DNA of 64,000 bases from Fennellomyces sp. T-0311 (lineage: Eukaryota; Mucoromycota; Mucoromycetes; Mucorales; Lichtheimiaceae): the NCBI GenBank assembly GCA_025266875.1, contig JALLLT010000005.1, positions 372,001 through 436,000 on the forward strand, written 5' to 3'. Below the pieces are notes generated by a model. It saw nothing but the letters and a program-made list of their open reading frames with translations, was not told the DNA's origin and did no database searches. Positions 45,567 to 57,612 of this stretch are shown one piece after another (within the stretch, counting starts at the first letter, position 1; each line of letters starts with the position of its first letter). Both the position numbers and the translations under genes were made by a program.

Positions 45567-48300
45567 ATGAAAGAGAAGTAATAGTATATGATTTGTAATA
45601 TGTCATTGGATGCGCTGCTAAATGGAAAAAAATATTTTTCTAGGTTTCCCTTTGGCTTATGTATGTACGTATACATGAACGTCATTTCTCTCAAGCATCT
45701 ATGGTACCAAGGTCGCCACTGCTCGTCTAACTGTCGTCAGAGTTTATGGAAATCATAGCATCAATAGCTACAGCAGTATGTACGAGGAACTGCAAGTCAA
45801 ACAAAAACATCATGCGGAAAATAGAATGGGATCATTAAACTTTGTATTACATATATCCCCTAAAGTTCAGCGAAGAAATGTAAGAACAAGCGCGCTCCTC
45901 CGGGACGAGTTCCATTGTACCACCGACCATATTTTATCGCTTTTACCTTTGCTTTAGGTGCGCTTTTAACACCGTTGGAGAAGTCCAAAGAATAAAAGGC
46001 ATTCTTTGAAAAATTGGATCGTATAATAAAGTAGCAATGAAACTTATGTCCTTTTGTCAAAAAGTGCATACATATTAAGTAGAAAGTAGAACACGCGATG
46101 TTTTAAGATTATAGAATAAAAGGCTTCCTGATCTCCTCAGCTGTACTATTGCAGAAAGGTTAAAACCTAATCGAAACGTCCCCTCAGATTTACACCGCTT
46201 ATCAGATTAACGCTAGCACGGAATGATCGCTATTACAGAAAGAAATTGTGGACTCTAGTCATGCGTAGTTCGGGGCTGTCATCAGCCGAAGTGAAAGAAC
46301 TTTCTCGCCCTTCTTTCCATGATTCGGTGTTACCCAAAGTATTACTTCATTTAGGTTAACTTTTCGTTTGACAGCACTCCTTCGAAACTCAGATATGCAT
46401 GGGTCTCTCAGAAGCATAGCACACAAGGACTGAAAGCTCAGCATCGCGGCGATAATTTTGACACATTTCCTTATTTATCAAGTAGTGTGAGATTGGAGAA
46501 ACTGTGGCCATACTTTTGTGCCCAACAGTTATGTGCTTCTTTACTAAAGTACGGGAAAAAAATTGCGCGCGAATTACAAATACCAGCGACAACTTATTCC
46601 CGTGTCCCACGTGAGAAAATGACAAACATAAAGGTACCATGGATCAAGCGTTCCAATCATATCATTATCTTGGAAGTAACACAATTTAAGCGTTGACACT
46701 TGAGCTGCTTATATGCTAATGATACACTTGATGGAATGCAACCAGTTATGAGCCGCTACCAAAGTCCAGCCACGAGCGAAAAGTTTGGCTGAAGCAATTG
46801 ATTAGCACTGATATACGTATTACAGGGCCCTCCAAGAGTTCAAGCGCTGACCTTCCAGAAGCCTTACCGTGGCGAAACTTCTACCATATATATGTGAACC
46901 AGAGAAGTGCTTGCAACACTTATGACTGAGAGATATCAAGTCAACCGACAAGACACGTACACAACATTTTTCGGTACCTCAAGCTAGCTGAGCGGATAAA
47001 TTTACTTTTTCATATCCGCCCGATGATGCGATAGTTTATCGCAACGCGTCAAAAACTGGCACGTACTCACCATATCAGCAAACACATTAAAAAACTATCT
47101 CTGGAGAACCAACTTCGCTTCCATAACTGCAGCGACTTTATTGCTCGTTCGATGGCTCCAAAATCATATCCGAAACTACTTAATGTTGCGTGTAATATCA
47201 TAGCTATTTATCAGAAGCATATTTTTATTGTGGTTCCCCGACATATACTTGCAGTGATGTAGAAACACCGCAGCAAAAGCATTATTTACGGCAAGTCATG
47301 CAACGTCCACAGCCAGACACTGGAAAACACACACGGTCAGCTTAAAAAACCAGCCGCATCATGCAGAAAAAATTTATAGGCATCATTCGGAGGGTTTGAT
47401 TTGAGGACTCTAGTCTGTCGGTGAGGGAGTGATCGGGATGAGCGCCGAACGTCAATTTTTATAGTGCTTCCGAGGCATTTTCATTATGTAAACGTTCGAC
47501 ATGTCCATCTTTATGATATGGATAGTGTGAGAAGTGTGTATGGTCACGTTTTTATCATGTTTAGGCAACGGAGCGGAACGGTGAGTGGGCTGGAATGAGT
47601 CACCGACTATTCTGGACAACCTATACCTGTTCCACAAAGAACTGGCTGCGGCATATATCTGTGTGATATAGTCACTATCAGCATCAAAATCACCACTGTA
47701 AGCAATATAAAAAAACGTGCCACCGGTGTAAATAAGCGATGTGCCAAGCTTCGTTGATGAGAAGGGTGGCTTCACATGGCACGTGCGGAGTCACAGTGAT
47801 GTCAAGTTAAGCTATTTTTCCTAATTTAGGAAACAAATCCGTTCGGATTTATGGTTTACACTTACCGTCAAGAAAACCACTTGTTCATCAGATTGTCTTG
47901 ATTCACAAGGGGTTTCTTAGGAATAGCGGGGATTAATGCAAGCCACGAACTTGGGTGACACAAGAAAAATGGAACGAATCTTTCAAATTGTATGATCCGC
48001 TTTTTAACTACCACTTTTTTGTTGCGACAAATGGCTTTACAAACATAAGTACCTTTCAGCACATAGACGTATTACTATAATTCGCAATAACCCGTGTTAT
48101 TATTTGGGCTAACATAGCCATGTTGTTAAGCAACGCGAAAAGCAAAGTCTACTAGAAAAGCTTCGGAACGGGATGAGCGCCGAGTGTGCTTAATACGTCG
48201 CGTAGTGACTGTGGTGTGATTCACAATATATATATCAACGCATTTCTGTCGTACCCAGGCACGTTTTTCTTCCCATTATCTTTTATTTCTCACATTACAT
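45567..48300. other. Intergenic, ABC exporter 2 upstream region
   Basis: No gene supported on either strand; the open frames of 60-110 codons have no family resemblance. A TATA-like run (ATATATATATC, about 48227-48236) lies some 65-75 bp upstream of the ABC start and may be its core promoter. Confidence 0.5.
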
Positions 48301-51300
48301 ATGGAAGTCGACGAATCAAAAACTCAGGTGGGGTCACCGGGACCTCATAACAAGGTGGACGAGGAGCTCGAACTCGAGATCGCTCAAATGCAACGACAAT
48401 TCAGTATCGCCGCATCCACCAAGGAAACCACTGATGACAAGAAGAAAAAGAAGAAAAAGAAAGAAAAGAAGCCATCCGTATCAGTCATTCGCCTGTTCCG
48501 ATTCAGCACGACGAAGGATCGACTTTTAATCGCGTTTGCCTTGGTCGGGTCCATATTCTCAGGTGCAATCGTACCGGTATCGATCATCATCCTCGGCAAG
48601 TTCCTTACAAGCCTTTCTGAGGCATTGCTGAATCCTTCAACGCTACTCGATGAAACTATGCCCATGATCTTGATTTTCGTATACCTCGGCACGGCTGTCC
48701 TCTTTGCTGCGTATCTTTCCAATTGTTTCTGGGTTATGACTGGCGATAACCAAACGCGACGCATCCGAATGCTGTATCTCCATGCGGTGCTGCGGCAAGA
48801 AATGGGTTGGTTCGACAAGGCAGAAGAAGGATCGTTGACGACACGTTTGGCATCCGACACACAGACAATCCAAGACGGTATTTCCGAGAAGTTTGGCGAT
48901 CTGGTGATGTGCGTAGCGCAATTTGTTACCGGTTATGTTGTGGCGTTCGTCAACGGCTGGAAGATGGCGCTGGTGATGTTTGCTACAATGCCACTGTTGC
49001 TAGGGACCGGTGCTACCATGGGAATTATGATCACAAGATATACCTTAAAGGTACAAAACTCGTACGCCGATGCTGGTTCGATCGCCGAACAAGTATTTTC
49101 TGGGTTACGTACCGTGTACAGTTTCTCTCTTCAACAACGCTTTGCACAACGATTTGAGACGGAACTGGTCAAGTCACGAAGAATGGGTATCAAGCGCGGC
49201 TTGGTCCTTGGCATGGGATTTGGAACATTCATGTTTATTCTTTTCTCCACGTACGGCCTCGCGTTCTGGTTTGGTTCGCGCCTGGTCAAGTCGGGCGAGC
49301 AGTCGGGTCCTGATGTCTTGGTCGTATTTATGGGTATGATGATGGGTTCCATGGCACTCATGCAGGTCCCTCCCAATCTGTCTGCGGTGTCCAGTGCCTG
49401 TGGCGCAGCATACAAGATCTACTCCACGATTGATCGCGTGCCTGAGATTGATCCTGATAGTGAGGAGGGTTTGGCACCTGACTCTCTCCGTGGTGATATC
49501 GAGTTTCGCAACATCAAGTTCAAGTATCCTACCCGTCCCGATCTGGTTATTCTCAGAGATCTGTCGCTCAAGGTTCGACCTGGTATGACTGTCGCGTTTG
49601 TGGGAGAATCCGGATCAGGAAAGTCTACGGCTATCCAACTCTTACAACGCTTTTACGACCCTGTGGCTGGCCAAATTTTGATCGATGGCAAGGAAATCTC
49701 GGAATACAACTTGCAGTGGTTACGCCAGCATATTGGTGTTGTCGGACAAGAGCCTGTGCTGTTCAACATGACTATCAAGCAGAACTTGTTGATGGGTGTC
49801 GCTGATCCAGAGAAGGTTACACAGGACGATATCGTTGAAGCCTGCAAGAAAGCCAACTGTCACACCTTCATCAGCCAGCTTCCTCAGGGCTACAACACGC
49901 TTGTGGGTGAACATGGTGGCATGTTATCTGGCGGTCAGAAGCAGCGTGTGGCCATTGCACGAGCCATCATCAAGAACCCAACCATCCTGTTGTTGGACGA
50001 GGTAAGAGAGAGAGAGAGAGCACACCTTAAACCATCATCCAGTTACTAACTTATACTTGGAAACAAATAGGCCACATCCGCCCTCGATACCCAGTCTGAG
50101 CGTTTGGTGCAGCACGCTTTGGATGCTGCTGCAGCCAACCGTACCACCATTGTCATTGCGCATCGTCTGTCTACCATCCGAAATGCCGATCTCATTGTTG
50201 TCATGCGACGAGGCGAATTGATCGAACAAGGAAACCACGAAGAGCTGATTGCAAAGGGTGGTGTGTACGCCGGCCTGGTCAAGAAACAGCAAATTGCCAC
50301 GGAACAAGATGAACAAAGCTTGACGCAAAATCCAGACGAAAAGGACGAAGATTTGCTACAGAAGGAAAAGACTGAGGTTCAACATCAATTGGACGAGCTG
50401 TACATGGACGAAAAAGAAGACGAGGATATGCGCGAAAAGGTGCTCAAAGACAGCCACCGCGTGAGTGTTGCTTCGTCGGTCGATGCGTTCGAGTTGAAGC
50501 TCAAGAAGCAAAAGGCCACCCGCAAAGAAGCCAAGCAGCAAAAGGCGCCGGTGTTCAAGGTTCTCAAGATGATGCGTCCTGAATGGCCATTGATGGCACT
50601 TGGTTGTGGTGCTGCTGCTATAGCTGGTGCTGTATTCCCATGTTTTGCCTTTGCATTCTCTCAAGTCATCGTCTATCTGACCGATCCAACCAAGCGCGAT
50701 GAAATCGACCCTGGACCGGTACAAGGCACCAACTTGTACGCCTTTATTTTCCTCATTCTCGCCATTGCTGCTTTCATTGGCTTCTCCGTTCAGACCATTT
50801 CTTTCGAGATTGCTGGTGAGCGATTTACCGAGCGTATCCGTGCCATTTTGTTCCGCGCGTATATGCGACAAGAAGTGGGCTACTTTGATGAAGATGAGAA
50901 CAGCATGGGTGCTTTGACTACCAAGCTTGCTGTTGACGCCAAGAATGTCAACGAAATGGTTACGAAAGTCTGGGGTGATATGCTGCAGGTGTTCTTTACT
51001 GCATGCACAGGTACGATATATAGACCTTTGGCACACATAGCAATGTACTCATTTTTCGACAGGTCTTGGTATTGCCTTTGGATTCAGTTGGATCTTGACT
51101 TTGATCATCCTTTGTATGGCACCGTTCATTGTTATCGCTACGGGCTCACAGTCCAGAGTCCAGCGTGGATTTGAAGACAGCACCAAGAAAGCAAATGCAC
51201 AATGCGGTGAAGTCGCTGGCGAGGCTATCAAGGAAATCCGAACCATTGCCGCACTCAACAAGCAATCCCACTTTGAAAACAAGTACTACAAGGCGACCGA

Positions 51301-52438
51301 GTATCCACACAAGCTCGCTATACGCAAGGCTCTCTTGGCATCCATTGGCCACGCTCTCTTCCGTGGTATCAATATGTATACCAACGCCGTTGCGTTTTAC
51401 GCCGGTGTGCGATTGATTATGGATGGTCGCATTGACTTTCAAGACATGTTCACTGCCATGATGGCTATTATGATTACTGCTACGAACGTTGGACGTGGCA
51501 GTGTGTTCACAACGACTTTTGCCAAGGCCAAGTTTTCCGCTATTTCCACATTCGAAGTGATCGAACGGCAGCCCAAGATTGATCCCGACCTCGAAGGTAT
51601 CGAGCCAGCCACAGTCAAAGGCGATATCACATTCGAAAACATTACCTTTGCGTATCCCGCACGACCTGACAATCCTGTTTTCGAAGGCAAGTTTGGATTC
51701 CATGGCAAGGCCAATACATCGATTGCTTTCGTCGGCCCCAGTGGTTGTGGCAAGTCGACGACCATCGGTATGCTTTTGCGATGGTACGATCCAGAAGGCG
51801 GTGTACGACGTCTCGACGAACACAACATTGACAAGTTCACGCTGGCAAATCTTCGTGGACACATGTCATGGGTTGGTCAAGAGCCTGTTCTATTTGATCT
51901 TTCGATTGGTGACAATGTCCGTTTCGGTCTTGAGAATGGACAAGCGACTCAGGAGCAAATCGAGGAAGCATGTCGGGCAGCCAACATTCATCAGTTTATC
52001 GTAAACTTGCCACAAGGTTACGATACACGAGTGGGTGACAAGGGTTCTCAGTTGTCAGGTGGTCAGAAGCAGCGTATTGCTATTGCCCGTGCATGGATTC
52101 GGAAACCCAAGATTTTGCTACTGGATGAAGCCACGTCTGCTTTGGACAGCGAATCCGAAAGATTGGTGCAATCCGCTTTGGACAAGGTCCTGAGTGAAGG
52201 TGGTCGCACCACAATTACTATTGCCCATAGACTATCCACTATCCAGGTAAACCGAAGCTATGGGTGTTTATTGCGTATGATCATCTAGCTAACCCTAATA
52301 TTTCTATAGGATTCCGATTTGATCTGCGTGGTCAAGGATGGTCGCGTGATCGAGCAAGGTACCCACTGGGAACTTCTCAAGCTGAATGGAGCGTATCGCG
52401 AGCTCGTGAACCAACAATCACTGGCGGTCGCAAAGTAG
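48301..52438 (+). CDS. P-glycoprotein-type ABC exporter (ABCB family), complete paralog
   Basis: Complete full-size exporter, 1317 residues, exons 48301-50001, 50071-51010, 51063-52246 and 52310-52438. The start is an ATG in an acidic N-terminus (MEVDESKTQ) followed by a Lys run. Order: TMD1; NBD1 with [23 protein letters not shown] and a Walker B split by intron 1; a charged linker ([14 protein letters not shown]); TMD2; NBD2 with [23 protein letters not shown] and [11 protein letters not shown]. All motifs needed for ATP hydrolysis are present. Compared with the paralog at 1-4161 it lacks one intron (2612-2685 there) and the protein runs straight through. Intron 1 and its flanks are almost identical between copies. 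The substrate is unknown; the family exports drugs, lipids or peptides. Confidence 0.97.
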
Positions 52439-52687
52439 AATATTTTCTTTTTATACTGTTCCCCTGTTTCGTTCGTAGCATTGCTCGTATACCACCACCC
52501 TTCTGTATTAGTATGTTCCGTCGAGCAATGTCGTTTTTATATTACCTTATTTATGTACTTTTACATTACCTATGACCAGCTTATTCTATGTTTTCGGTAT
52601 TTTAATTTACACCTGAAAGTAAATACCATGGCTATAATACAGTTACCACTGTTTACACATCTCAAGTGCTTTTTGCAGTCTTCTTAG

Positions 52688-52929
52688 GTAGAAATGGGAC
52701 GGTGCGCATCAAATTTCGCAATACCCACCAAAAGCTAAGAAAACGTTTGATAAAGTTGGGTATATCTTGCTTTAGCATTCACAGTTCTTTTCAAAGACCT
52801 TTTTTGCAAGCTCTGTAATTTGACGCGACTATGATGACAACAGTTACTACATAGTTGTCAATGTTGTGGTAATAAATAGACTGGCTGCCATGACTACTCA
52901 GTAATCTCTATGTACTTTGGAGTTTTTCT
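52688..52929 (+). repeat. Left 242-bp terminal inverted repeat
   Basis: Matches the reverse complement of 53544-53785 along its whole length, from GTAGAAATGGGACGG to GTACTTTGGAGTTTTTCT. Mismatches are mostly single bases. Confidence 0.85.
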
Positions 52930-52977
52930 GGCTCGGATAATGTGTCTGGGCTCAAGGTAATTATTTTTTTGACTTTT

Positions 52978-53000
52978 TACAGGCGCTGGAAGCGCCTGTA
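52978..53000. repeat. Perfect short hairpin abutting the nested MITE
   Basis: Arms TACAGGCGCT and AGCGCCTGTA separated by GGA. The right arm ends in the TA that serves as the MITE's left target duplication. Confidence 0.8.
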
Positions 53001-53175
53001 CAGTTGAACCCCGTTTTTTTGCATATGCGGTATTTTCAAAAATCTTGCGCAAAACGCGGGGATGTGCCAATAACGGGGTTGATTTGGCTAGAATCCTGAG
53101 CGGTTTTTGACGAGAATTGTGAGCAAAAACTGAGGGTGTGCAAATGACGGGTGTGCAAAAAACGGGGTTCTACTG
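53001..53175. mobile_element. 175-bp pogo/Tc1-mariner-like MITE
   Basis: Ends are CAGTTGAACCCCGTTTTTT on the left and the inverse of CAGTAGAACCCCGTTTTTT on the right, flanked by TA on both sides (52999-53000 and 53176-53177). CAGT-start repeats with TA duplications are typical of pogo-like Tc1/mariner elements. No coding capacity. The interior holds GGGG(A)TGTGC-type subrepeats. Confidence 0.8.
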
Positions 53176-53543
53176 TATTTATATTATCAGTTAGTCGAGC
53201 CAACGATGCAAGAAACGACTATCTAGAGTACTATTATTTTCACCTTTTTCTGATATACAAAAGTATTTTATTAGGTGAAAGCTTTTTTGGTATACAGAAA
53301 GGATAGGTCCCCGCGAGGAGCAATACGGGACAGTTTAGTTTGTGTTGCTTTCATCATTATCATATGGACCGAGATATGATGAAATAATGATCGACTTTAG
53401 ATGAAATCGGTCAAAACGTAGATCGTGGGTACGGCGAGTTTGATAAACACAAGGCACGGAAAAGTCAAAAGCGAGAAAGCATAGTAAACGGAATCCACTA
53501 TGTGCAAAACGCTTACGGGATCATCTTTCATACATATTTCAAT

Positions 53544-53785
53544 AGAAAAACTCCAAAGTACATAGAGATCACTGAGTAATCACGGCAACCAGTCTATTTA
53601 TTACCACAACATTGACCACTATGTAGTAACTGTTGTCGTCATAGTCGCGTCAAATTACAGAGCTTGCAAAAAAGATCTTTGAAAAGATCTGTGAATGCTA
53701 AAGCAAGATATACCCAACTTAATCAAACGTTTTCTTAGCCTTTGGTGGGTATTGCGAAATTTGATGCGCGCCGTCCCATTTCTAC
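53544..53785 (-). repeat. Right 242-bp terminal inverted repeat
   Basis: Inverse partner of 52688-52929. Confidence 0.85.
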
Positions 53786-56092
53786 GCAATGGCCCTGTGC
53801 TATTATGCGTAACACCTATGATTCCATCCACAAGACGAAAACAGGGATATTGCTGTAAATATGTTTCTCTAATTAATATATTTCAGAGTTACAAGATATA
53901 TAGAACACGGTTTTTGATGGGTAGTGCGAGAATCAGAGAAAAACCCCAGGTGCGGCGCCGACTATTTCTTGAGCAGACTCCAGTGGAAGCTTACCTATAT
54001 CGTTCAAGGGTCCATTGGGTACACCAGGAATATTTGGATTTACAGCTGCTGTCTGTGGGATGGTTGCTCTGGCTCCGGAGATATTACCAAGACCACCGGT
54101 ATTGATAAAAGTACGATTAGCGTTCCTGGATTGCTCTTGGTTCGATGCACCTCGCGGGATAGGTCTGGCAGAGGAGATCATGGATGCGATGGCTTAATAA
54201 AAGTATTAAAAATGGTTTCATGATGGACAGGTATATAATACAAGTACGTAGAATCGTAAGAGCCAACAAAATGTGATGAGAAAAAATGGCATTGATAAGC
54301 GCGATGATGGGTCTCATCCATGGCAATGCTCTGTACGGATGTACATAATAACAGAAATTCCCAGGTTCTGCATGCATTTGCCCGCCAATAGATATGATGT
54401 CAAGTCTCCTTATATCGTTAATGTGCGTTTTACAAATGTAAAGTACCTAGACGCTTCCGTCTTATCCAATTTTTGAATTGCCATCCTATATATTCGCAAG
54501 GGTGTAATATCGCATACTGGACATGGTATAGACTCTGCAATCAAATTGCCACATTTTCGCTCGAAAGGATTGCGAACTGTTACCAGTGAGCATTGGGAAA
54601 GACCATTTTGTAAAGTAACAAATTTCTATCAAAGTGCATTTAGCAAACCGTGCAATATTTTATGGAGAGCAGTACACTTCCTGTCTTTTCCCTGCATAGA
54701 TACGTCACACCCCAAAAAGTAAGAAGAGCGCGTGAGTGAAGGAAATGCAAAGCAATACAGATACAACGTAAGAGCAGACAAATACTACGCTTAGACAGAT
54801 GAAAGGCGAGGTGGGGAGAGAGGAAAGCAAGGGTCTATTGTATGCATGTATCAGTGTCACCAAGATATCTATTCGACATGAAAAAAAATATGTGCGTACC
54901 GATACTTTATAAATCCCGTTTTAAATCATCAGGACGCTTCCTGGTTGAATTTATAACTTGATTGCTGACTACTAACTATACATACGTCCCTCAATGAACG
55001 GGCATAGTGAATAGGCTCAGCATTTCGATCTGCAAGGAGCTTCTGCAGATTTTGATCTTCTTAATACGTACACAGCTGTATTTCGCCGTAGCTGTCGTCA
55101 CTGCCATGTATTTACAAGCACTCAATGGTGTACCCCGTTATGCACGCCAAGAAAGGAATCTTTATGTATTCGTGCAGTGTCATGCTTTTCAAGAATCCAG
55201 CCCTTTTTTCCACGCAGCCATTGGCGATTCTCGAGTATATTCGGTATCAAGCTCAGTTCTTGGACTTAGTTATACCGATGTAGTAAAATATCATAATCTT
55301 TTACACCAAGACAAATCCTGTGTAAAGTACGGACGTTGCAAAAACCAGGGTTTCTCCATGGATGAAGAAGCGGTACTGCTACTTTGCATGCATGTCATAG
55401 CGCACTTCCTTGAAGGTTTCGTGGATCGCATAGATCAGGGAAAGCGTGTAGGTGTAGCTGGCATTGTATGGGCATACTTTGTTTCACATGCCCTACATAT
55501 TAGCAATCACTGTGCCCAATTTTTAGGTACGTATATAGGATGATTTACTTTTATATAATCTATCTCTCAATAGTTTACTTTCTTCCAAAGTGATATATCA
55601 TTATCGAATTTGCTTGCGCACCTAACGATAATCGAAGCGAGTGGTTGCGGGTGATCTGTACTTTTCATCAATTCGTCGATCTACCGGTTAGATTATGTAT
55701 CTAGCCTGCCTACATCAAGGCAAATACGTTCACAGGATAACACGGGTGAATCGAATAAGGCCGTAAGCCAAATTGGATGATAAAAGCGTGTACTGGATAC
55801 TCTCCAACAACCTCATCGTCGCTGCTGCAAAGTGCTCGATCCTCTATCTACATGAGAAATATACAATCCGAGGACACGCAGATGGCAAACTGTCGTTGTT
55901 ATGAAGGCGAATCTATCAACTTTGGCATGGTTTGAAAAAAACCTAAAGACGGGCGTGTGACTTTTGATTGGATGGAACGAATTTTTTCGCAGTTGACCGA
56001 GAAAGGGGAGTTGAGCTTCGACTTGAAAAAGCCACCACTTTTAAATATAATACCTGTGGTGTCCCTAATTCGCGAAAACATTTTGGAAAGAT
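53786..56092. other. Intergenic with weak open frames
   Basis: A minus frame at 53933-54181 (MISSARPIPRGASNQEQ, then a Gly/Pro/Ala-rich stretch with GVPNGPLNDIG) could be a small protein gene but has no supporting partner exon. A plus frame at 55106-55543 is listed separately. The rest is AT-rich spacer and the eIF3g upstream region. Confidence 0.45.
55106..55543 (+). CDS. Unknown small open frame
   Basis: From the first in-frame ATG this is 145 codons; the open frame reaches further upstream without an ATG and may be preceded by another exon. It contains NGVPRYARQERNLYVFVQCH, an acidic turn and two hydrophobic helices near the end (EEAVLLLCMHVIAHFLEGF and VGVAGIVWAYFVSHAL). A possible donor GTACGT lies just before its stop codon. 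I do not recognise the family, and it could be a chance frame or a transposon scrap. Confidence 0.25.
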   Translation: MYLQALNGVPRYARQERNLYVFVQCHAFQESSPFFHAAIGDSRVYSVSSSVLGLSYTDVVKYHNLLHQDKSCVKYGRCKNQGFSMDEEAVLLLCMHVIAHFLEGFVDRIDQGKRVGVAGIVWAYFVSHALHISNHCAQFLGTYIG

Positions 56093-57348
56093 GCCAGTTG
56101 ATACTCTGTACGTCAATGACCAAGAACGCATAACGACACACCATTAACAGTTTACTCTTGGATTATTTCATTTCATATAAACAGAGCCAATCACTCTTGG
56201 GCTGACGAAATCGAAGAGGAAGAGGGTTAGGATCGCAGTAATAAAGACAGCAAACGACGATTTCGATTGACGAGTTTTTTTTTTGTTTAAATACTAGATG
56301 CCTATCAACCAAAGGTATTCACTGACGAAAACGGTATCAAAACCATTGTTGAATTCCGAGACAATGAGGATGGCAAAAAAGTCAAGGTAATTGTTATCTT
56401 TTTTTTTTTGTGCCATGACAACAAAAAGAATCACGGTAGTAACGCACGCACACATACACACACAAAATTATAATAAGGTCACGCGAAAGATCCGTTCAAA
56501 ACTTGTTACAGAACACGTCAACAAGGCTGTAGCTGCACGCAAAAAGTGGGCCAAGTTTGGCGAAGAAGAAGGCAACAAGCCGGGTCCTGATATGTCGACT
56601 ACCACAATTGGAGAAAACATTCCATTAAAGTTGGGCAGCACGGCTGGCAAGGTAAGAGAAATGAATTTAAGAGAAAGAGAAAGCGTGTGTGTAGCCCTAA
56701 ACAAACCCCCCCCACACAAAATAGAGTGTTGAAACGGTTGCTGCAGAAGAAGCACAAGAGAAGCTCCGCCGACAGGCCAAGGCCAAGAACATCATGTGTC
56801 GCATTTGCAAAGGCGAGCATTTCACATCCAAATGCCCGTACAAAGATACGCTCCCGCCATTGGACGAGATTGCCAATTCGATCGAAAGCGCGAAACTGGA
56901 AAGTAAGTGAAACTTTCACGTGTGGATTGAAAAAAGTGAGAGTTATTGTACTCAACCATGTGATATAACTTAAGGTGGTACCCCAGACGCTGCGGCTGCA
57001 GCTGCCGATGGACCTGGCGGGCCTACCAAGTACATTGCACCCCATCTTCGCAAGGGCGCTGGCGGAACGGGCGAGTCAATGCGCGATACCAAGCGAGATG
57101 ACAGTGCTACGCTGCGTGTCACAAACTTGTCTGAAGATGTAACGGATAATGATATATACGATTTGTTCTACCGTTTCGGACAAATCGCGCGTGTGTATCT
57201 TGCACGCGATCGTGATACCGGACTATGCAAGGGCTTTGCGTTTGTTTCGTTCACGGACAAGGAGGATGCCGAGCGGGCACAGCAGGCGGTCAATGGCTAT
57301 GGTTACGATAATCTGATTCTTCGTGTGGAGTTTGCTCGCAGCTCATAA
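56093..57348 (+). CDS. TIF35: Translation initiation factor eIF3 subunit G
   Basis: RNA-binding subunit of eIF3, which joins the 40S ribosome during initiation and scanning. Six exons give 290 residues: 56093-56109, 56185-56225, 56298-56386, 56478-56651, 56725-56902, 56975-57348. The N-terminus has the family's [13 protein letters not shown] acidic motif and an RK-rich segment ([20 protein letters not shown]). A CCHC-type zinc knuckle follows ([17 protein letters not shown]; Cys132, Cys135, His139, Cys144). The C-terminal RRM (about residues 210-288) has RNP2 LRVTNL and RNP1 KGFAFVSF. The first exon is only 17 nt (MPVDT plus a split Leu). Introns are 72-91 bp. It is closely followed by the Mga2-like gene on the same strand. 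Confidence 0.95.
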
Positions 57349-57507
57349 TCTTACCCTCCTCCTCTGCTTCTTTTTAATCCCTACGCAACACACACACACG
57401 CACACACATTCACAAAAAAAAACTTTCATGCTCCTGTGATACTTGTATGATCCACGAGATGGACAAATAGCTTTCTTTCAAATGACGTCGATCGAAATCT
57501 CCGCTGG

Positions 57508-57518
57508 TATATATAAAT
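57508..57518 (+). promoter_or_regulatory. TATA-like box upstream of the Mga2/Spt23-like gene
   Basis: TATATATAAAT about 95-105 bp before the ATG at 57613. A CRE-like TGACGTC lies 20 bp further upstream (57483-57489). Both are suggestive only. Confidence 0.35.
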
Positions 57519-57612
57519 GAGATCTGTCGCTTCTGAACCAATCGCTCCACGTAATATTAGAGTTTTCACTTTGGGATAAAAAAAAAATTGCTGTTAATAG
57601 AGTCAAAGAGCA

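Larger units (their letters stand above)
52688..53785. mobile_element. 1.1 kb foldback-type element with 242-bp terminal inverted repeats
   Basis: The first 242 bp (52688-52929) and the last 242 bp (53544-53785) are inverted copies of each other with only scattered mismatches. The interior holds no coding frame, so it is a non-autonomous element. It carries a nested pogo-like MITE at 53001-53175. The ends read GTAGAAATGGGACGG inward. I could not see a target-site duplication. It sits 250 bp downstream of the ABC exporter stop codon. Confidence 0.8.

Noticed and set aside
48384..49415. Long minus-strand open frames opposite the ABC exporters
   Set aside because: They are antisense shadows of the ABC coding sequence and occur at matching places in both paralogs.
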